Source: Streptomyces sp. CB01249 (lineage in GTDB: Bacteria; Actinomycetota; Actinomycetes; Streptomycetales; Streptomycetaceae). From it: DNA of 64,000 nucleotides. The notes beneath the pieces were generated by a model. That model was not told the origin of the DNA, searched no databases, and worked only from the letters and a program-made list of their open reading frames with translations. The translations under genes and the position numbers were made by a program. Below are positions 52,046 through 63,195 of this stretch, piece after piece. Position 1 is the stretch's first letter; the number at the start of each line of letters is the position of its first letter. The DNA lies in NCBI RefSeq assembly GCF_001905735.1, contig NZ_LISW01000001.1, forward strand, positions 177,866 to 241,865, written 5' to 3'.

Positions 52046-53254
52046 TCAGCCGCCGAGCGTCGCCAGGTCCTGGACCATGACGTTGGACAGCTGGTTGCCG
52101 TCCGGACGCACCTGGCGCAGGTACCACGTCTGCACCGGGGCGTGTGCCTTCTCGCTGAACTCCCAGTTGCCGCGCGGGCTGTCGATCTGGCCCAGGCTCG
52201 CGATGGCCTTGTTGATCGTCTGCGGGGTCACGTCACCCTTCTTCGCGGCGTCCGCGATCGCCTTGTCGAGCACGGCGGCCGCGTCGTAGGACGACATGGC
52301 GTACGTGGTCGGCTGGGTGTCGTGCTCGGCGGTCCAGTCGGCGGCGAACTTGCGGTTGGCCGCGTTGTCGAGGTCCGGCGCGTAGTTCAGGACGGAGTAG
52401 ATGTCCTTGGCGGCCTGGCCCTCGGCCTGGAGCACGCTGCCCTCGGTGACGAAGGCGGTGTACAGCGGCAGGTCGGCGACGTCGGACTGCGCGTACTGCT
52501 TGGCGAAGTCGATCGCGGCCTTGCCCGCGTAGAAGCAGTAGACCGCCTTGGCGTCGGTCTTGGCGATCTCCGCGAAGTACGGCATGAAGTTGGTCGTCTT
52601 CGGGAACGGCGTCCACTTGGTCTTGCCGTCCGGGTTGGCGAGCTTGCCGCCGATGCGCTTGAACTCGTCGGTGAAGCCGCGCAGTTCGTCGTAACCGCCC
52701 TGGTAGTCCGGTCCGATCGCGTAGACCGGGCCGTCCACCTTCTCCTTGACGTACGGGGCGATGGCCTTGCCCGGCTCGTCGGACATGAAGCTCGTCGTCC
52801 ACACGTACTCGGGGTCCTTGACCTCGGGACGGGCGTTGGAGCCGAGGAAGGGGATCTTCGCCTGGCCGACCAGCGGCAGCACCGCGTTGACCGAGCCACC
52901 GCTGACCAGGCCGGTCAGCACGTCGACCTTGTCCTTCTTGACCAGCTTGGTCGCGGCCGGCACGGCGGTGGGCGGGCCGTCGCCCTCGTCGGCCACGATG
53001 AGGTCGACCTTGCGCCCGCCCAGCTTGTTGTCGTGCGTCTTCAGGTACAGCTGGAAGCCGTCGCGCAGGTCGGTGCCGACCGGCTTGTAGGTGCCGGAAA
53101 GCGAGGCGACCAGGCCGACCTTGACGGTCTCGTCGCCGGAGCCGCTGTCGCTGCTGCACCCGGTGACGGCGGCCAGGCCGAGGGCGAGGGCGGCGGCACC
53201 GACGGGCCGGACGAATCTGCGGTGGCGGGTGCGGCGGGGTATGTCGAAGAACAT
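52046..53254 (-). CDS. Branched-chain-type ABC transporter lipoprotein substrate-binding protein
   Basis: A 402-residue type I periplasmic-binding protein (Peripla_BP_6). The N-terminus has basic residues, a hydrophobic stretch and lipobox AVTGC, so it is lipid-anchored. The mature start VKVGLVASLSGTYKPVG is typical for LivK/AmiC-like proteins. The ATG at 53254 has GAGAG upstream; an ATG at 53266 is possible. It is the first transporter gene of the LivK-HM-G-F unit and follows the roadblock gene by about 96 bases in the same direction, with a hairpin between. Confidence 0.88.
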   Translation of the reverse strand: MFFDIPRRTRHRRFVRPVGAAALALGLAAVTGCSSDSGSGDETVKVGLVASLSGTYKPVGTDLRDGFQLYLKTHDNKLGGRKVDLIVADEGDGPPTAVPAATKLVKKDKVDVLTGLVSGGSVNAVLPLVGQAKIPFLGSNARPEVKDPEYVWTTSFMSDEPGKAIAPYVKEKVDGPVYAIGPDYQGGYDELRGFTDEFKRIGGKLANPDGKTKWTPFPKTTNFMPYFAEIAKTDAKAVYCFYAGKAAIDFAKQYAQSDVADLPLYTAFVTEGSVLQAEGQAAKDIYSVLNYAPDLDNAANRKFAADWTAEHDTQPTTYAMSSYDAAAVLDKAIADAAKKGDVTPQTINKAIASLGQIDSPRGNWEFSEKAHAPVQTWYLRQVRPDGNQLSNVMVQDLATLGG

Positions 53255-53291
53255 GAGTGCTCTCATCGGGGGAGTGTCGGACAACGGTGTG

Positions 53292-53323
53292 ACCCGACCG
53301 CGGAGTCGGCTCCGCGGACGGGT
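53292..53323 (-). terminator. Hairpin between roadblock gene and binding-protein gene
   Basis: A 14-base inverted repeat (ACCCGACCGCGGAG with one mismatch in its partner) and four-base loop lies between the sensor pair and the transporter genes. It could be a terminator or a processing/attenuation signal that separates the regulatory genes from the transporter. Confidence 0.6.
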
Positions 53324-53350
53324 CGGTACGACCGTGGGGGGACGGCCGGG

Positions 53351-53752
53351 TCAGTGCGTGGGGGAGTGCGGGGAACGGACCTGGGGGGACAGCGAGTCAC
53401 CGACCTGGTTGATCAGCTCGGACATCATGTAGCTGACCTCGCCGATGTCCGCGTCCCTGGTGGTCATGACCAGGAGCGAGGCGCCGCTGGAGACGGCCAT
53501 GGAGAACATGTAGCCGCCCTCCATCGCGGTGAGGCTGTGCTCCACCGGGTCGGTGTCGGTGAGCTGGGCGGCCGCGGACAGCAGGTTCACGACGCCGGAG
53601 GCGATGGCGGCCAGCCGGTCGGCGTCGTCGCGCTCCACGCCGGTGTACGCGAGCGCGAGTCCGTCCACGGACACGGCTATCGCCTGGGTGACCTCCGGGA
53701 TGCGTCCGGCGAAGTCGCTCAGGATCCAGCTCAGGTCGGTGGGTGAGGTCAT
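53351..53752 (-). CDS. Roadblock/LC7-domain protein
   Basis: A 133-residue roadblock/LC7 protein (DLSWILSDFAGRIPEVTQAIAVSVDGLALAYT...) of the same family as CvnB. Its ATG overlaps the stop of the upstream sensor kinase by four bases, showing tight coupling. No DUF742 or GTPase gene follows, so the usual conservon partner set is incomplete. Members regulate small GTPases; here any GTPase partner would be encoded elsewhere. Confidence 0.9.
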   Translation of the reverse strand: MTSPTDLSWILSDFAGRIPEVTQAIAVSVDGLALAYTGVERDDADRLAAIASGVVNLLSAAAQLTDTDPVEHSLTAMEGGYMFSMAVSSGASLLVMTTRDADIGEVSYMMSELINQVGDSLSPQVRSPHSPTH

Positions 53753-56118
53753 TTCTTGGTCCGTTCGGTGTCGTCATTGTTGGCGGGACGCCCGCGGGGG
53801 TTCGTGCTCCGGCTGATGCCCTGGGCGTAGGCCGCCAGGACGTCGGATACCTGCCGGGAGTCCCGGCGGCGGGGGGTCGGCCGCGGCGCACCGGCGCCGG
53901 ACCGCTGCTCGGTGGCCGCCCGTTTCTCCCGTACGGGCCACTGCTGGGGCGCGGTGCGCTTGCGGACCGGGAGGCCGGAGGCGCTGACGCCCGCGATGCG
54001 CGAGGCCGGCTCGTCGTGCACGGGGTGGGGGGCGGGCGCGTCGGAGGCATCCGTACGGGCCGGGGCCTCGTGCTCCTCGGGCGCGCCCGGGGCCGCGGGT
54101 CTGCCGGGGCGGGCGCCGACGCCCGCGCCGACCGGGCGGCCGCCCCGTCCGCGTACGGTGTCCTGCTTCCGGCGCGTGACGACCGTACGGGGCGACTCGA
54201 AGCCGTTCTCCGTCGGCATGGCCGGTTCCTCGGACACCTCGGCCAGCACCTCCTTGGGGAGGGTGACCTCGGCGATGGTGCCGGGGCCCGAGGAGTCGCG
54301 CAGCTCGACAACGATGCCGTGCCGGGCGGCAAGCCGCGCCACCACGTGCAGACCCATGGACCGCACGTCCCCGATGCCCGCCTTCGGCTCGCGCAGCCCG
54401 GCGTTGAGCACGGCGCGGCGGTCCGCCGAGATGCCCACGCCCTCGTCCACGATCTGGACGACGGCCCGGTCCCAGAGCCGCCAGACGGCGACCCCGACCT
54501 GGGCGTCGGGCGGGGAGAAGCGGGTGGCGTTGTCGAGGAGTTCCGCCAGGATGTGCGCGACGTCGTGCACGGCGCGGGCGGCGATGCCGATGCCCGCCTC
54601 GATCGCGCCGAGGGACACCCGGTCGAAGCGCTCGATCTGCTGGGCCGCCGCGACGATGACGGTGGAGCAGCCGATGTCCGCGGAGCGCACCCGGGCGTTG
54701 CCGTAACCGCCCAGCACCAGCAGGTTGTTGGTGTTGCGCTCCATGCGGATCGCGAGGTGGTCGAGCGCGAAGAGCGTCTTCATGCGCTCCGGGTCGGCCT
54801 CGTCGCGCTGCACCGTGTCCAGTTCGGACACCATGACGCTGGTCAGCTGGGCGCCCCGGCGGGCGACCCGGACCAGGGTCTCGGCGAACTGCTCGTGCAC
54901 CCGGGCCTGTTCGGCCGCGAGGCGCACCGCCTCGTGGTGGACGGCGTTGAACGCCTCGCCGACCTCACCGATCTCGTCGCCGCTCGTGGTCTCGACGGGG
55001 TTGCCGGTGCGCTCCGCGACCTGCTCGGGCGTGGCCCCGCTCAGCGCGCCGGGCTGGGACAGCTCGCTCATGACGGCGGGCAGCCGGGTGTGGGCCACCT
55101 CGTGCGCGGCGTTGCGCAGGTCGCGCAGCCGGCGGATCATGACCCGGCCCAGGCGGACGGCGACGAGGACGACACCGACCAGGGTCAGCAGCACGAGGGC
55201 GACCTCGCCCCCGGCGGTCCAGAGCAGCCTGGTGCGCTCGGCGTCGACGGTGGCGGCGACGGACTCGTCGATCCGCTCCTCCACCTGGTGCAGCAGGGTC
55301 TGCCGGTCGTCGGACGCCTTCTGCCACGCCTGGGGAGAGACGCCGATCGGCTTGCTGGTGTCCGCGCGGCCGATCCGGTCTTCCAGCTTGCGGGACTCCA
55401 GGGCCTTCGGTCCGGAGAGGGTGCGCTCCAGCCAGGTCCGCCACTCGCTCGGCCCGAGGCTGAACATCACGCCGGTCGACTCGGTGTAGCCGAGCCGGCT
55501 CGCGTCGAAGGTGCGCTGGGACGCCGCGGTGAAACCACCCGCGGCCTGCGCCCTCATGACGGTGATCTGCTGCTGCGCGGTGTGCTCGGCGGCCTCGGAC
55601 AGGGCCGCGGCCGCGCGGATGCGGTCGGCGATGTCGGCGTCGACACCGTCGGCCTGCGCGATGCCGTCGCGGTAGCCGTTGAGGTCGGCGATCACGATCC
55701 GGTAGCCGAAGGCGAGCGCGGAGATGGTGGTGCTGCCCGAGCGCACCTGGGCGCGCAGGGCGGGGAGTTCATCGATGAAGCGGTCGATGCGGTCCAGTGA
55801 TTCCCGGGCGCTGCCGGGCACCTCGGAGAGTCCGCCGGCGCGGCTCTTGAAGGCGGCGATGCTCTTGTCGGTCGCGTCGGAGCTCGCCTGGAAGGCGGAC
55901 GAGTCCCCCTGGTCGGAGACCAGGGCGGTGGCGGCCGCGCGCTCACGCTGCAACTGGTGAGTTAAATCGGCTGCACCGGCGGAGACGGCGACCATGTCGG
56001 CGAGCCGGTTCGCCTGGAGTGCCTGATTGGTGGCGGGTGCGAGGGCCAGGGCCGAGAACGTGACCGCGACGGTCAGGGGAGCGGTGACCAGCAGGACGAG
56101 GCGGCGATTGATTTTCAC
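53749..56118 (-). CDS. NIT-domain sensor histidine-kinase-like ATPase
   Basis: A 789-residue membrane sensor. Transmembrane helices lie at about residues 8-27 and 300-325, framing an extracellular NIT (nitrate/nitrite-sensing) four-helix domain. A HAMP-like region and a GHKL ATPase domain with ELLDNATRFSPP near residue 528 follow. The final 160 residues are a disordered, basic and proline-rich tail. No clear H-box histidine is visible. The GTG start has GGAG seven bases upstream. It is the large CvnA-like partner of the adjacent roadblock protein. Confidence 0.9.
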   Translation of the reverse strand: MKINRRLVLLVTAPLTVAVTFSALALAPATNQALQANRLADMVAVSAGAADLTHQLQRERAAATALVSDQGDSSAFQASSDATDKSIAAFKSRAGGLSEVPGSARESLDRIDRFIDELPALRAQVRSGSTTISALAFGYRIVIADLNGYRDGIAQADGVDADIADRIRAAAALSEAAEHTAQQQITVMRAQAAGGFTAASQRTFDASRLGYTESTGVMFSLGPSEWRTWLERTLSGPKALESRKLEDRIGRADTSKPIGVSPQAWQKASDDRQTLLHQVEERIDESVAATVDAERTRLLWTAGGEVALVLLTLVGVVLVAVRLGRVMIRRLRDLRNAAHEVAHTRLPAVMSELSQPGALSGATPEQVAERTGNPVETTSGDEIGEVGEAFNAVHHEAVRLAAEQARVHEQFAETLVRVARRGAQLTSVMVSELDTVQRDEADPERMKTLFALDHLAIRMERNTNNLLVLGGYGNARVRSADIGCSTVIVAAAQQIERFDRVSLGAIEAGIGIAARAVHDVAHILAELLDNATRFSPPDAQVGVAVWRLWDRAVVQIVDEGVGISADRRAVLNAGLREPKAGIGDVRSMGLHVVARLAARHGIVVELRDSSGPGTIAEVTLPKEVLAEVSEEPAMPTENGFESPRTVVTRRKQDTVRGRGGRPVGAGVGARPGRPAAPGAPEEHEAPARTDASDAPAPHPVHDEPASRIAGVSASGLPVRKRTAPQQWPVREKRAATEQRSGAGAPRPTPRRRDSRQVSDVLAAYAQGISRSTNPRGRPANNDDTERTKK

Positions 56119-56148
56119 TGCGCGGCTCCGTCGCCGGAACCGGGCTTG

Positions 56149-56177
56149 AGTATCGGTGACACGCAGATACCTGTTAA
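56149..56177 (-). promoter_or_regulatory. Promoter of the NIT sensor operon
   Basis: On the minus strand TTAACA (56177-56172) and GATACT (56154-56149) are separated by exactly 17 bases and lie 31 bases before the start codon. It is close to the vegetative consensus. Confidence 0.7.
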
Positions 56178-56566
56178 CGGGTTGTGGGGTGTCGGTAGGG
56201 ACGCTCGTACGTCGTGCGCACAGTTACGAATGGGACGGGTGGGGTGGGTGGGGCTCGCATTGCGCGGCTTGATCCTATGCCTAGTGCACAACGCCGGATG
56301 CGTGCAGCGCCGAAAATTTGCGTTCAGTTAGCTGTGTGAAAGCGGTCGGATTCGGTCAAGTCTGGCTGCGGGGTGCCTGATTGGCCCCAGTGTGCACGGG
56401 CTGACAGCCTCCACACAGATGCGCGAAGTCGGGAGGATTCGCGTCCGATTAGCGAAGGCGACGACGGGGAACCGCATCCCGCACCGCAGCGAACAGGCCA
56501 TACTGGAAAGGCACATGACCTCCACGGCACGCCGCCTTGACGTGATGTATGACAGCAGCATGACAA
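56178..56566. other. Intergenic region between sensor operon and UvrA-like gene
   Basis: A 491-base interval (56119-56609), less GC-rich than its surroundings. A plus-strand frame beginning at ATG 56392 or 56419 shows moderately coding-like composition and contains a TTA codon, but it has no ribosome-binding site and would run into the UvrA terminator. No gene is called. Besides the promoter at 56149-56177 and the terminator at 56567-56598, nothing else is recognised. Confidence 0.5.
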
Positions 56567-56598
56567 CGCCCGCCCGGCCACCACGGGCCGGGCGGGCG
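56567..56598. terminator. Terminator of the UvrA-like gene
   Basis: A perfect 13-base inverted repeat (CGCCCGCCCGGCC and complement) with a six-base loop lies 12 bases beyond the stop codon of the UvrA-like gene. Confidence 0.88.
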
Positions 56599-56609
56599 AG
56601 GGGAGTTGC

Positions 56610-58985
<2,376 letters not shown>

Positions 58986-59052
58986 GGTGTCTCCCTGGAT
59001 TGGCGGGGCCCCCGCGCGGGTCCCACCCGGCGGCCGTCCCCCGTACACCGCC

Positions 59053-59502
59053 TCACGCTAGCGGCGTCCCCGGCAGCGGGGCTTCTCGATTCCTGACCGG
59101 CCGCGTCACCTGCTTCGCCACGCAGGACGGCATCCCCGCGGTCGCCTGCGCCGCCTCCTGCCGGTAGACGCTCGGCGGCATCCCGACCAGCTCCGTGAAG
59201 CGCGTGCTGAACGTGCCGAGCGAGGAGCAGCCGACCGCGAAGCACACCTCGGTGACGCTCAGGTCGCCCCGGCGCAGCAGCGTCATCGCTCGCTCGATGC
59301 GCCGGGTCATGAGGTAGCCGTACGGGGATTCCCCGTACGCCCTCCGGAACTCGCGGCTGAGGTGCCCCGCCGACATGTGCGCGCCGCGCGCCAGCGCCTC
59401 GACGTTCAGCGGCTGGGCGTACTCGCGGTCGATCCGGTCGCGGACCCGGCGCAGCTGCGCGAGGTCGCGCAGGTTCTGCGCCGCGTCGGATTTGCTCGTC
59501 AC
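59053..59502 (-). CDS. AraC-family transcriptional regulator
   Basis: A 149-residue protein consisting almost entirely of the two helix-turn-helix AraC DNA-binding domain: the first around LNVEALARGAHMSAGHLSREF, the second around LSVTEVCFAVGCSSLGTFSTRF. It has no separate ligand-binding domain, so it may respond through partner proteins or act constitutively like MarA/SoxS. The GTG start has no strong ribosome-binding site. It likely controls the UvrA-like gene downstream; this is inferred from position. Confidence 0.87.
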   Translation of the reverse strand: MTSKSDAAQNLRDLAQLRRVRDRIDREYAQPLNVEALARGAHMSAGHLSREFRRAYGESPYGYLMTRRIERAMTLLRRGDLSVTEVCFAVGCSSLGTFSTRFTELVGMPPSVYRQEAAQATAGMPSCVAKQVTRPVRNREAPLPGTPLA

Positions 59503-59554
59503 GCTCGAAGCGTACGTCGTGCGGGGGCGGCCCGCCGGGTGTCGCGCCCCGCCC

Positions 59555-60598
59555 TCAGGTGCGGGTGGCCGTGTCGCAGTCGGCGGCGTCCCGGTCCGCC
59601 ATGCGCTCGTCCATCGAGGTGCCCCGCTCGTACGGATCGACCCGCGTGGCGCCGTCCGAGGGCCCCGGCTCCTTCTCGAACTCGGGGCGGAAGTAGCCGG
59701 TGGTGTTCTCGCAGCCCCCGTTGGCGGCGTCCAGCCGGTACGACGTCAGCGAGAAGGTCCCCGGTGTGCCGATCACCTTGTCCGGGTCGTCCCAGCTCAT
59801 CACGATCTCCCGGCGGGCGATCGTACGGGCCACCTCGTCGCTGCCCCCGGACGCCCGCACGACGGCGTAGACGAAGGTGACGTCGGCGGTCACCTCGACC
59901 GCGCCGCGCTCGCCCTCCCGGTAGCTGAGCGCGCCCCGCGTCTTGATCACGTCACCGGCCAGGCGCGCGTACGACGGGTCGAAGCGGCTGAACAGCAGCA
60001 GCGGGTCGTTCGTCCGGCTCGGGGTGTCGAAGGACGTCGTCAGGTACTCCTTGATGCCGGGCTGCTTCGTGTTGAGGGCCGCGATGGCCTTCACCGGCCG
60101 TTCCCCGCGCAGCACCGCCGGATCGAGCCCGGCGTCGGAGAGGAAGGCCAGGCTGCTGTCGAGCGCGTCGGACACCTGCTTCTCGCTCATCCACCCGGTC
60201 GCCCGCGCCGAGGGCATCGTGATCCCGGCCGTCCCGGCGGCCCAGTGCTCCGCCGGAGACCCCTTGAACGGGTCGTCCAGGGTGGGCGCCCCGGGCGTCG
60301 CCGCCGCGTCGCCCCCGCCGTGGAAGCCGAGCCAGCCGGCCGCCCGGCCGGGGACCAGCGCCACGACGAGCAGCGCGACGACGACCACCAGGCCCACCAC
60401 GTACCAGATCCTGCCGCGTCGCCGGGGCGGCTGGTGGGTGCGCCATCCCGGGGGCGGTCCGGTCTCCTCGCGCAGCCGCTGGGCCACCATCCGGGCCCGG
60501 GCGGACGGTTCCTCGGGGGCGCCGGGGGTTCCGGCCTCGGCCTCCCGCAGGAAGCGCTCCCACTCCTCGTCCGGTATGGATGACCCGCCCGTGTCCAC
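59555..60598 (-). CDS. Single-pass membrane protein of unknown function
   Basis: A 347-residue protein with the N-terminus in the cytoplasm (acidic IPDEEWERFLREAE segment and an arginine-rich stretch RRRGR), one transmembrane helix (WYVVGLVVVVALLVVALVP) and a 260-residue extracellular region. Similar short acidic-plus-anchor proteins are common in Streptomyces but without assigned function. The GTG at 60598 with GGGGG upstream is preferred over the ATG at 60631. No signal for lipidation is present. It lies between an AraC gene and a methyltransferase gene in the same direction. Confidence 0.75.
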   Translation of the reverse strand: MDTGGSSIPDEEWERFLREAEAGTPGAPEEPSARARMVAQRLREETGPPPGWRTHQPPRRRGRIWYVVGLVVVVALLVVALVPGRAAGWLGFHGGGDAAATPGAPTLDDPFKGSPAEHWAAGTAGITMPSARATGWMSEKQVSDALDSSLAFLSDAGLDPAVLRGERPVKAIAALNTKQPGIKEYLTTSFDTPSRTNDPLLLFSRFDPSYARLAGDVIKTRGALSYREGERGAVEVTADVTFVYAVVRASGGSDEVARTIARREIVMSWDDPDKVIGTPGTFSLTSYRLDAANGGCENTTGYFRPEFEKEPGPSDGATRVDPYERGTSMDERMADRDAADCDTATRT

Positions 60599-60635
60599 GC
60601 TGCGCCCCCGCTGATCCGTTTTCCGTATCATCACA

Positions 60636-60668
60636 CAGCCCGGTGACACCGAAGTGCGCACCGGGCTG
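60636..60668 (-). terminator. Terminator-like hairpin after the DUF574 methyltransferase
   Basis: A 10-base inverted repeat (CAGCCCGGTG and complement) with a 13-base loop lies 20 bases beyond the methyltransferase stop. No U-tract follows. Confidence 0.55.
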
Positions 60669-60688
60669 CTGGGGTTGGGCTCCGGGTG

Positions 60689-61504
60689 TTACGGCTTGCG
60701 GCCGACCGCGACATACCCGGGCGTGACGATCTCGCCGGTGCCGGGGACCGGCTCGCCGAGCTCGGGGTGCCAGGCCTCGGCGGCGACGATGCCGGGCTCC
60801 ACGATCTCCAGCCCGTCGAAGAACGAGGCGAACTGGTCGCGGGTGCGCGGCGCGAGCGTCAGGGTGTTGGCCTTGTACATCTTGTCGACCTCGCGCGCCT
60901 CCTCCGGGTGGAAGTCGGCGGTGATCTGCGAGACGACCATGTAGCTGCCGGGCGCGAGCACGTCGGTCAGCCGGCGCACCAGCTCGTACGCGCCGTCCTC
61001 GTCGCTCACGAAGTGGAGCAGGGCGATCATCGACAGCGCGACCGGCCGGCTGAAGTCCAGCGTCTTGCCCGCGTGTTCGAGGATGGTGTCGACGTTGCGC
61101 GCGTCGGCCTGTACGTAGTCGATGACGCCCTCGGGCGTGCCCTTGAGCAGCGCCTCGGCGTGGGCCAGGACGATCGGGTCGTTGTCGCAGTAGACGACCC
61201 GGGTGGCGGGGGCGGCCTCCTGCGCCACCTGGTGCAGGTTGGGCTCGGTGGGTATCCCGGTGCCGATGTCGAGGAACTGGCGGACACCGTGGGTGGACAG
61301 CCAGCGCGTCGCGCGGTGCATGAAGGCGCGGTTGATCTTCGCCATCACCGGCACGTTCGGCTCGACGGCCAGCATCTGACGGCCCATGGCCTCGTCCACC
61401 GGGTAGTTGTCCTTGCCGCCCAGGAACCAGTCGTACATCCGCGCGGGATGCGGCTTGCTGGTGTCGATGAGCGGGGCGGTGGGGTCGTTCTCCGGTCGGG
61501 ACAT
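60689..61504 (-). CDS. SAM-dependent methyltransferase, DUF574 family
   Basis: A 271-residue protein of the actinobacterial DUF574 (Methyltransf_19) type. It begins with PHPARMYDWFLGGKDNYPVDE and has motif I in FLDIGTGIPTEPNLH, followed by the acidic VVYCDNDPIV. Members are abundant in Streptomyces and few are characterised. The ATG at 61504 has GGAG seven bases upstream; a TTG two codons earlier is not favoured. It is divergent from the lipase gene. Its substrate is unknown. Confidence 0.9.
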   Translation of the reverse strand: MSRPENDPTAPLIDTSKPHPARMYDWFLGGKDNYPVDEAMGRQMLAVEPNVPVMAKINRAFMHRATRWLSTHGVRQFLDIGTGIPTEPNLHQVAQEAAPATRVVYCDNDPIVLAHAEALLKGTPEGVIDYVQADARNVDTILEHAGKTLDFSRPVALSMIALLHFVSDEDGAYELVRRLTDVLAPGSYMVVSQITADFHPEEAREVDKMYKANTLTLAPRTRDQFASFFDGLEIVEPGIVAAEAWHPELGEPVPGTGEIVTPGYVAVGRKP

Positions 61505-61602
61505 GGCCAACTCCAGGGTGCGGGAGGTGCTGCGGATGATCAGCTCGGGCCCACCTTAAGCAACTCCGCCCCGGAGCAGGGAGAGTTCGGTGGCCAGTGA
61601 CA

Positions 61603-61645
61603 GTTACCAATGCGTAACTTACTCATGGGTTACCACCGGTAAGCC
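61603..61645. promoter_or_regulatory. Clustered inverted repeats upstream of the lipase gene
   Basis: GTTACCAATGCGTAAC (61603-61618) and GGTTACCACCGGTAAGCC (61628-61645) share GTTACC/GGTAA half-sites and lie in the divergent gap between the DUF574 and lipase genes. They resemble TetR- or MarR-type operators, but no regulator gene is adjacent. Confidence 0.5.
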
Positions 61646-61698
61646 CCGCTGTTAGCTTGCGCTCACCCGTACTTCCGGAGCAGAGCGAGGAGTGAGCC

Positions 61699-63072
61699 TT
61701 GAGCCGCAAGGACCGTTCGCGTTCCACCCTTCCCCCACGCCGCGTCCGTCCCCTCCGTGCCGCGGCCGTCGCCGTGACCGCGGCGGCCTGCGTGGCCGCG
61801 TACGCCGCGCCCGCGTCCGCCACGGACGGCACCGAGCCCGTCGTCTCCCGGGGCGTGACCATCCCGGCCTTCTACGACCCGCCCGCCCAACTGCCCGCCG
61901 CCAACGGGGCACTGATCCGGACCGAGCCCCTGCCGCTCGCCCTGAGCCTGCCGGGCCTGGACGGCCGCCCGATGCCGGGCACCGCCACCCGCCTCATGTA
62001 CCGCACGACCGACTCCAACGGGCAGCCGGCCGCGGTGACCGGCGCCTACATCGAGCCCTCGGCCGCCTGGAAGGGCGGCGGCGCCCGGCCGCTGGTCGCG
62101 CTGGCCTCGGGGACCATGGGCCAGGGCGACCAGTGCGCGCCCTCGCTGGCCCTCCAGCACCCGCTGTCCGTCACCCCCGAGTCCGTGTCGATCGGCTACG
62201 AGACCCTGTCCGTCTACCGGCTCCTGGCCGCCGGTGTCGCCGTCGTCGTCACCGACTACGTGGGCCTCGGCACCACCGACCGCCTGCACACCTACGTCAA
62301 CCGGGTGGACGAGGGCCACGCGCTGCTCGACGCGGTCCGCGCCGCGCACCAGCTGCCCGCCACCTCGCTCACCGCCGCGTCCCGGACGGGCCTGTACGGC
62401 TACAGCCAGGGCGGCGGGGCCAGCGCGTCCGCCGCCGAGCTGCAGCCCTCGTACGCCCCCGAGATCCAGCTCGCCGGCACCTACGCCGGGGCGCCGCCCG
62501 CCGATCTGACCGCGACCATGAAGGGCATCGACGGCAGCGCCCTCGCCGGGGCCCTCGCCTGGTCGATCAACGGCTTCGCGCAGGCCGACGCGGACCTGCG
62601 GGACGTCGTGGAGGCCAACATCAACGACCGCGGGCGGGCCGCGCTGAAGGACGCCTCGACCATGTGCGTCGGCGACGCGATCCTCGGCTACGGCTTCGCG
62701 AAGAGCTCCAAGTGGACCACCACCGGCAAGTCCCTCGGTGAGATCATCGCCGCCGAGCCCAAGGCGCAGGCCGCGCTCGACAAGCAGCGCATCGGCACCC
62801 TCAAGCCGTCCGGCCCGGTGCGGGTGGCGACCGGCATCCAGGACGACATCGTGCCGCACGGCCAGGCGCGTCAGCTCGCCGTCGACTGGTGCCGCAAGGG
62901 CGGCGACATCACCTACGACGCCGTCATCCTGCCCAACCTGGGCGACAAGATCCTCACCAACCACATGGTCCCGCTCATCACCGACCAGGGCGACGCCATC
63001 TCCTGGATGACCGACCGCCTCGCGGGCAAGCGCACCACGTCCAACTGCTGGTCCATGCCGATCCAGCCCTGA
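61699..63072 (+). CDS. Secreted lipase/esterase, LIP family
   Basis: A 457-residue exported enzyme. The signal peptide has a twin-arginine-rich N-terminus and ends near APASATDG. The alpha/beta-hydrolase nucleophile is S236 in GYSQGG, an acidic residue lies in IQDDIVP and the catalytic His in NHMVP. The domain resembles fungal secretory lipases (LIP/inactive lipase family). The TTG start is supported by GAGGAG at six bases. A strong terminator follows. Two repeat operators upstream suggest regulated expression. Confidence 0.85.
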   Translation: MSRKDRSRSTLPPRRVRPLRAAAVAVTAAACVAAYAAPASATDGTEPVVSRGVTIPAFYDPPAQLPAANGALIRTEPLPLALSLPGLDGRPMPGTATRLMYRTTDSNGQPAAVTGAYIEPSAAWKGGGARPLVALASGTMGQGDQCAPSLALQHPLSVTPESVSIGYETLSVYRLLAAGVAVVVTDYVGLGTTDRLHTYVNRVDEGHALLDAVRAAHQLPATSLTAASRTGLYGYSQGGGASASAAELQPSYAPEIQLAGTYAGAPPADLTATMKGIDGSALAGALAWSINGFAQADADLRDVVEANINDRGRAALKDASTMCVGDAILGYGFAKSSKWTTTGKSLGEIIAAEPKAQAALDKQRIGTLKPSGPVRVATGIQDDIVPHGQARQLAVDWCRKGGDITYDAVILPNLGDKILTNHMVPLITDQGDAISWMTDRLAGKRTTSNCWSMPIQP

Positions 63073-63088
63073 CCCACCCGGTCCTCCG

Positions 63089-63119
63089 AAGCCCGCCCCG
63101 GTCCCGCCGGGGCGGGCTT
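63089..63119 (+). terminator. Terminator after the lipase gene
   Basis: A perfect 13-base inverted repeat (AAGCCCGCCCCGG and complement) with a five-base loop ends in T residues 17 bases after the lipase stop, a conventional intrinsic terminator. Confidence 0.9.
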
Positions 63120-63195
63120 TCCCGTAAACCGCTGTCGTACGGGCCACGACGCGGCGATCATGGTCGGCGGACCGCCCCGCTACCGTGAGGAACCC

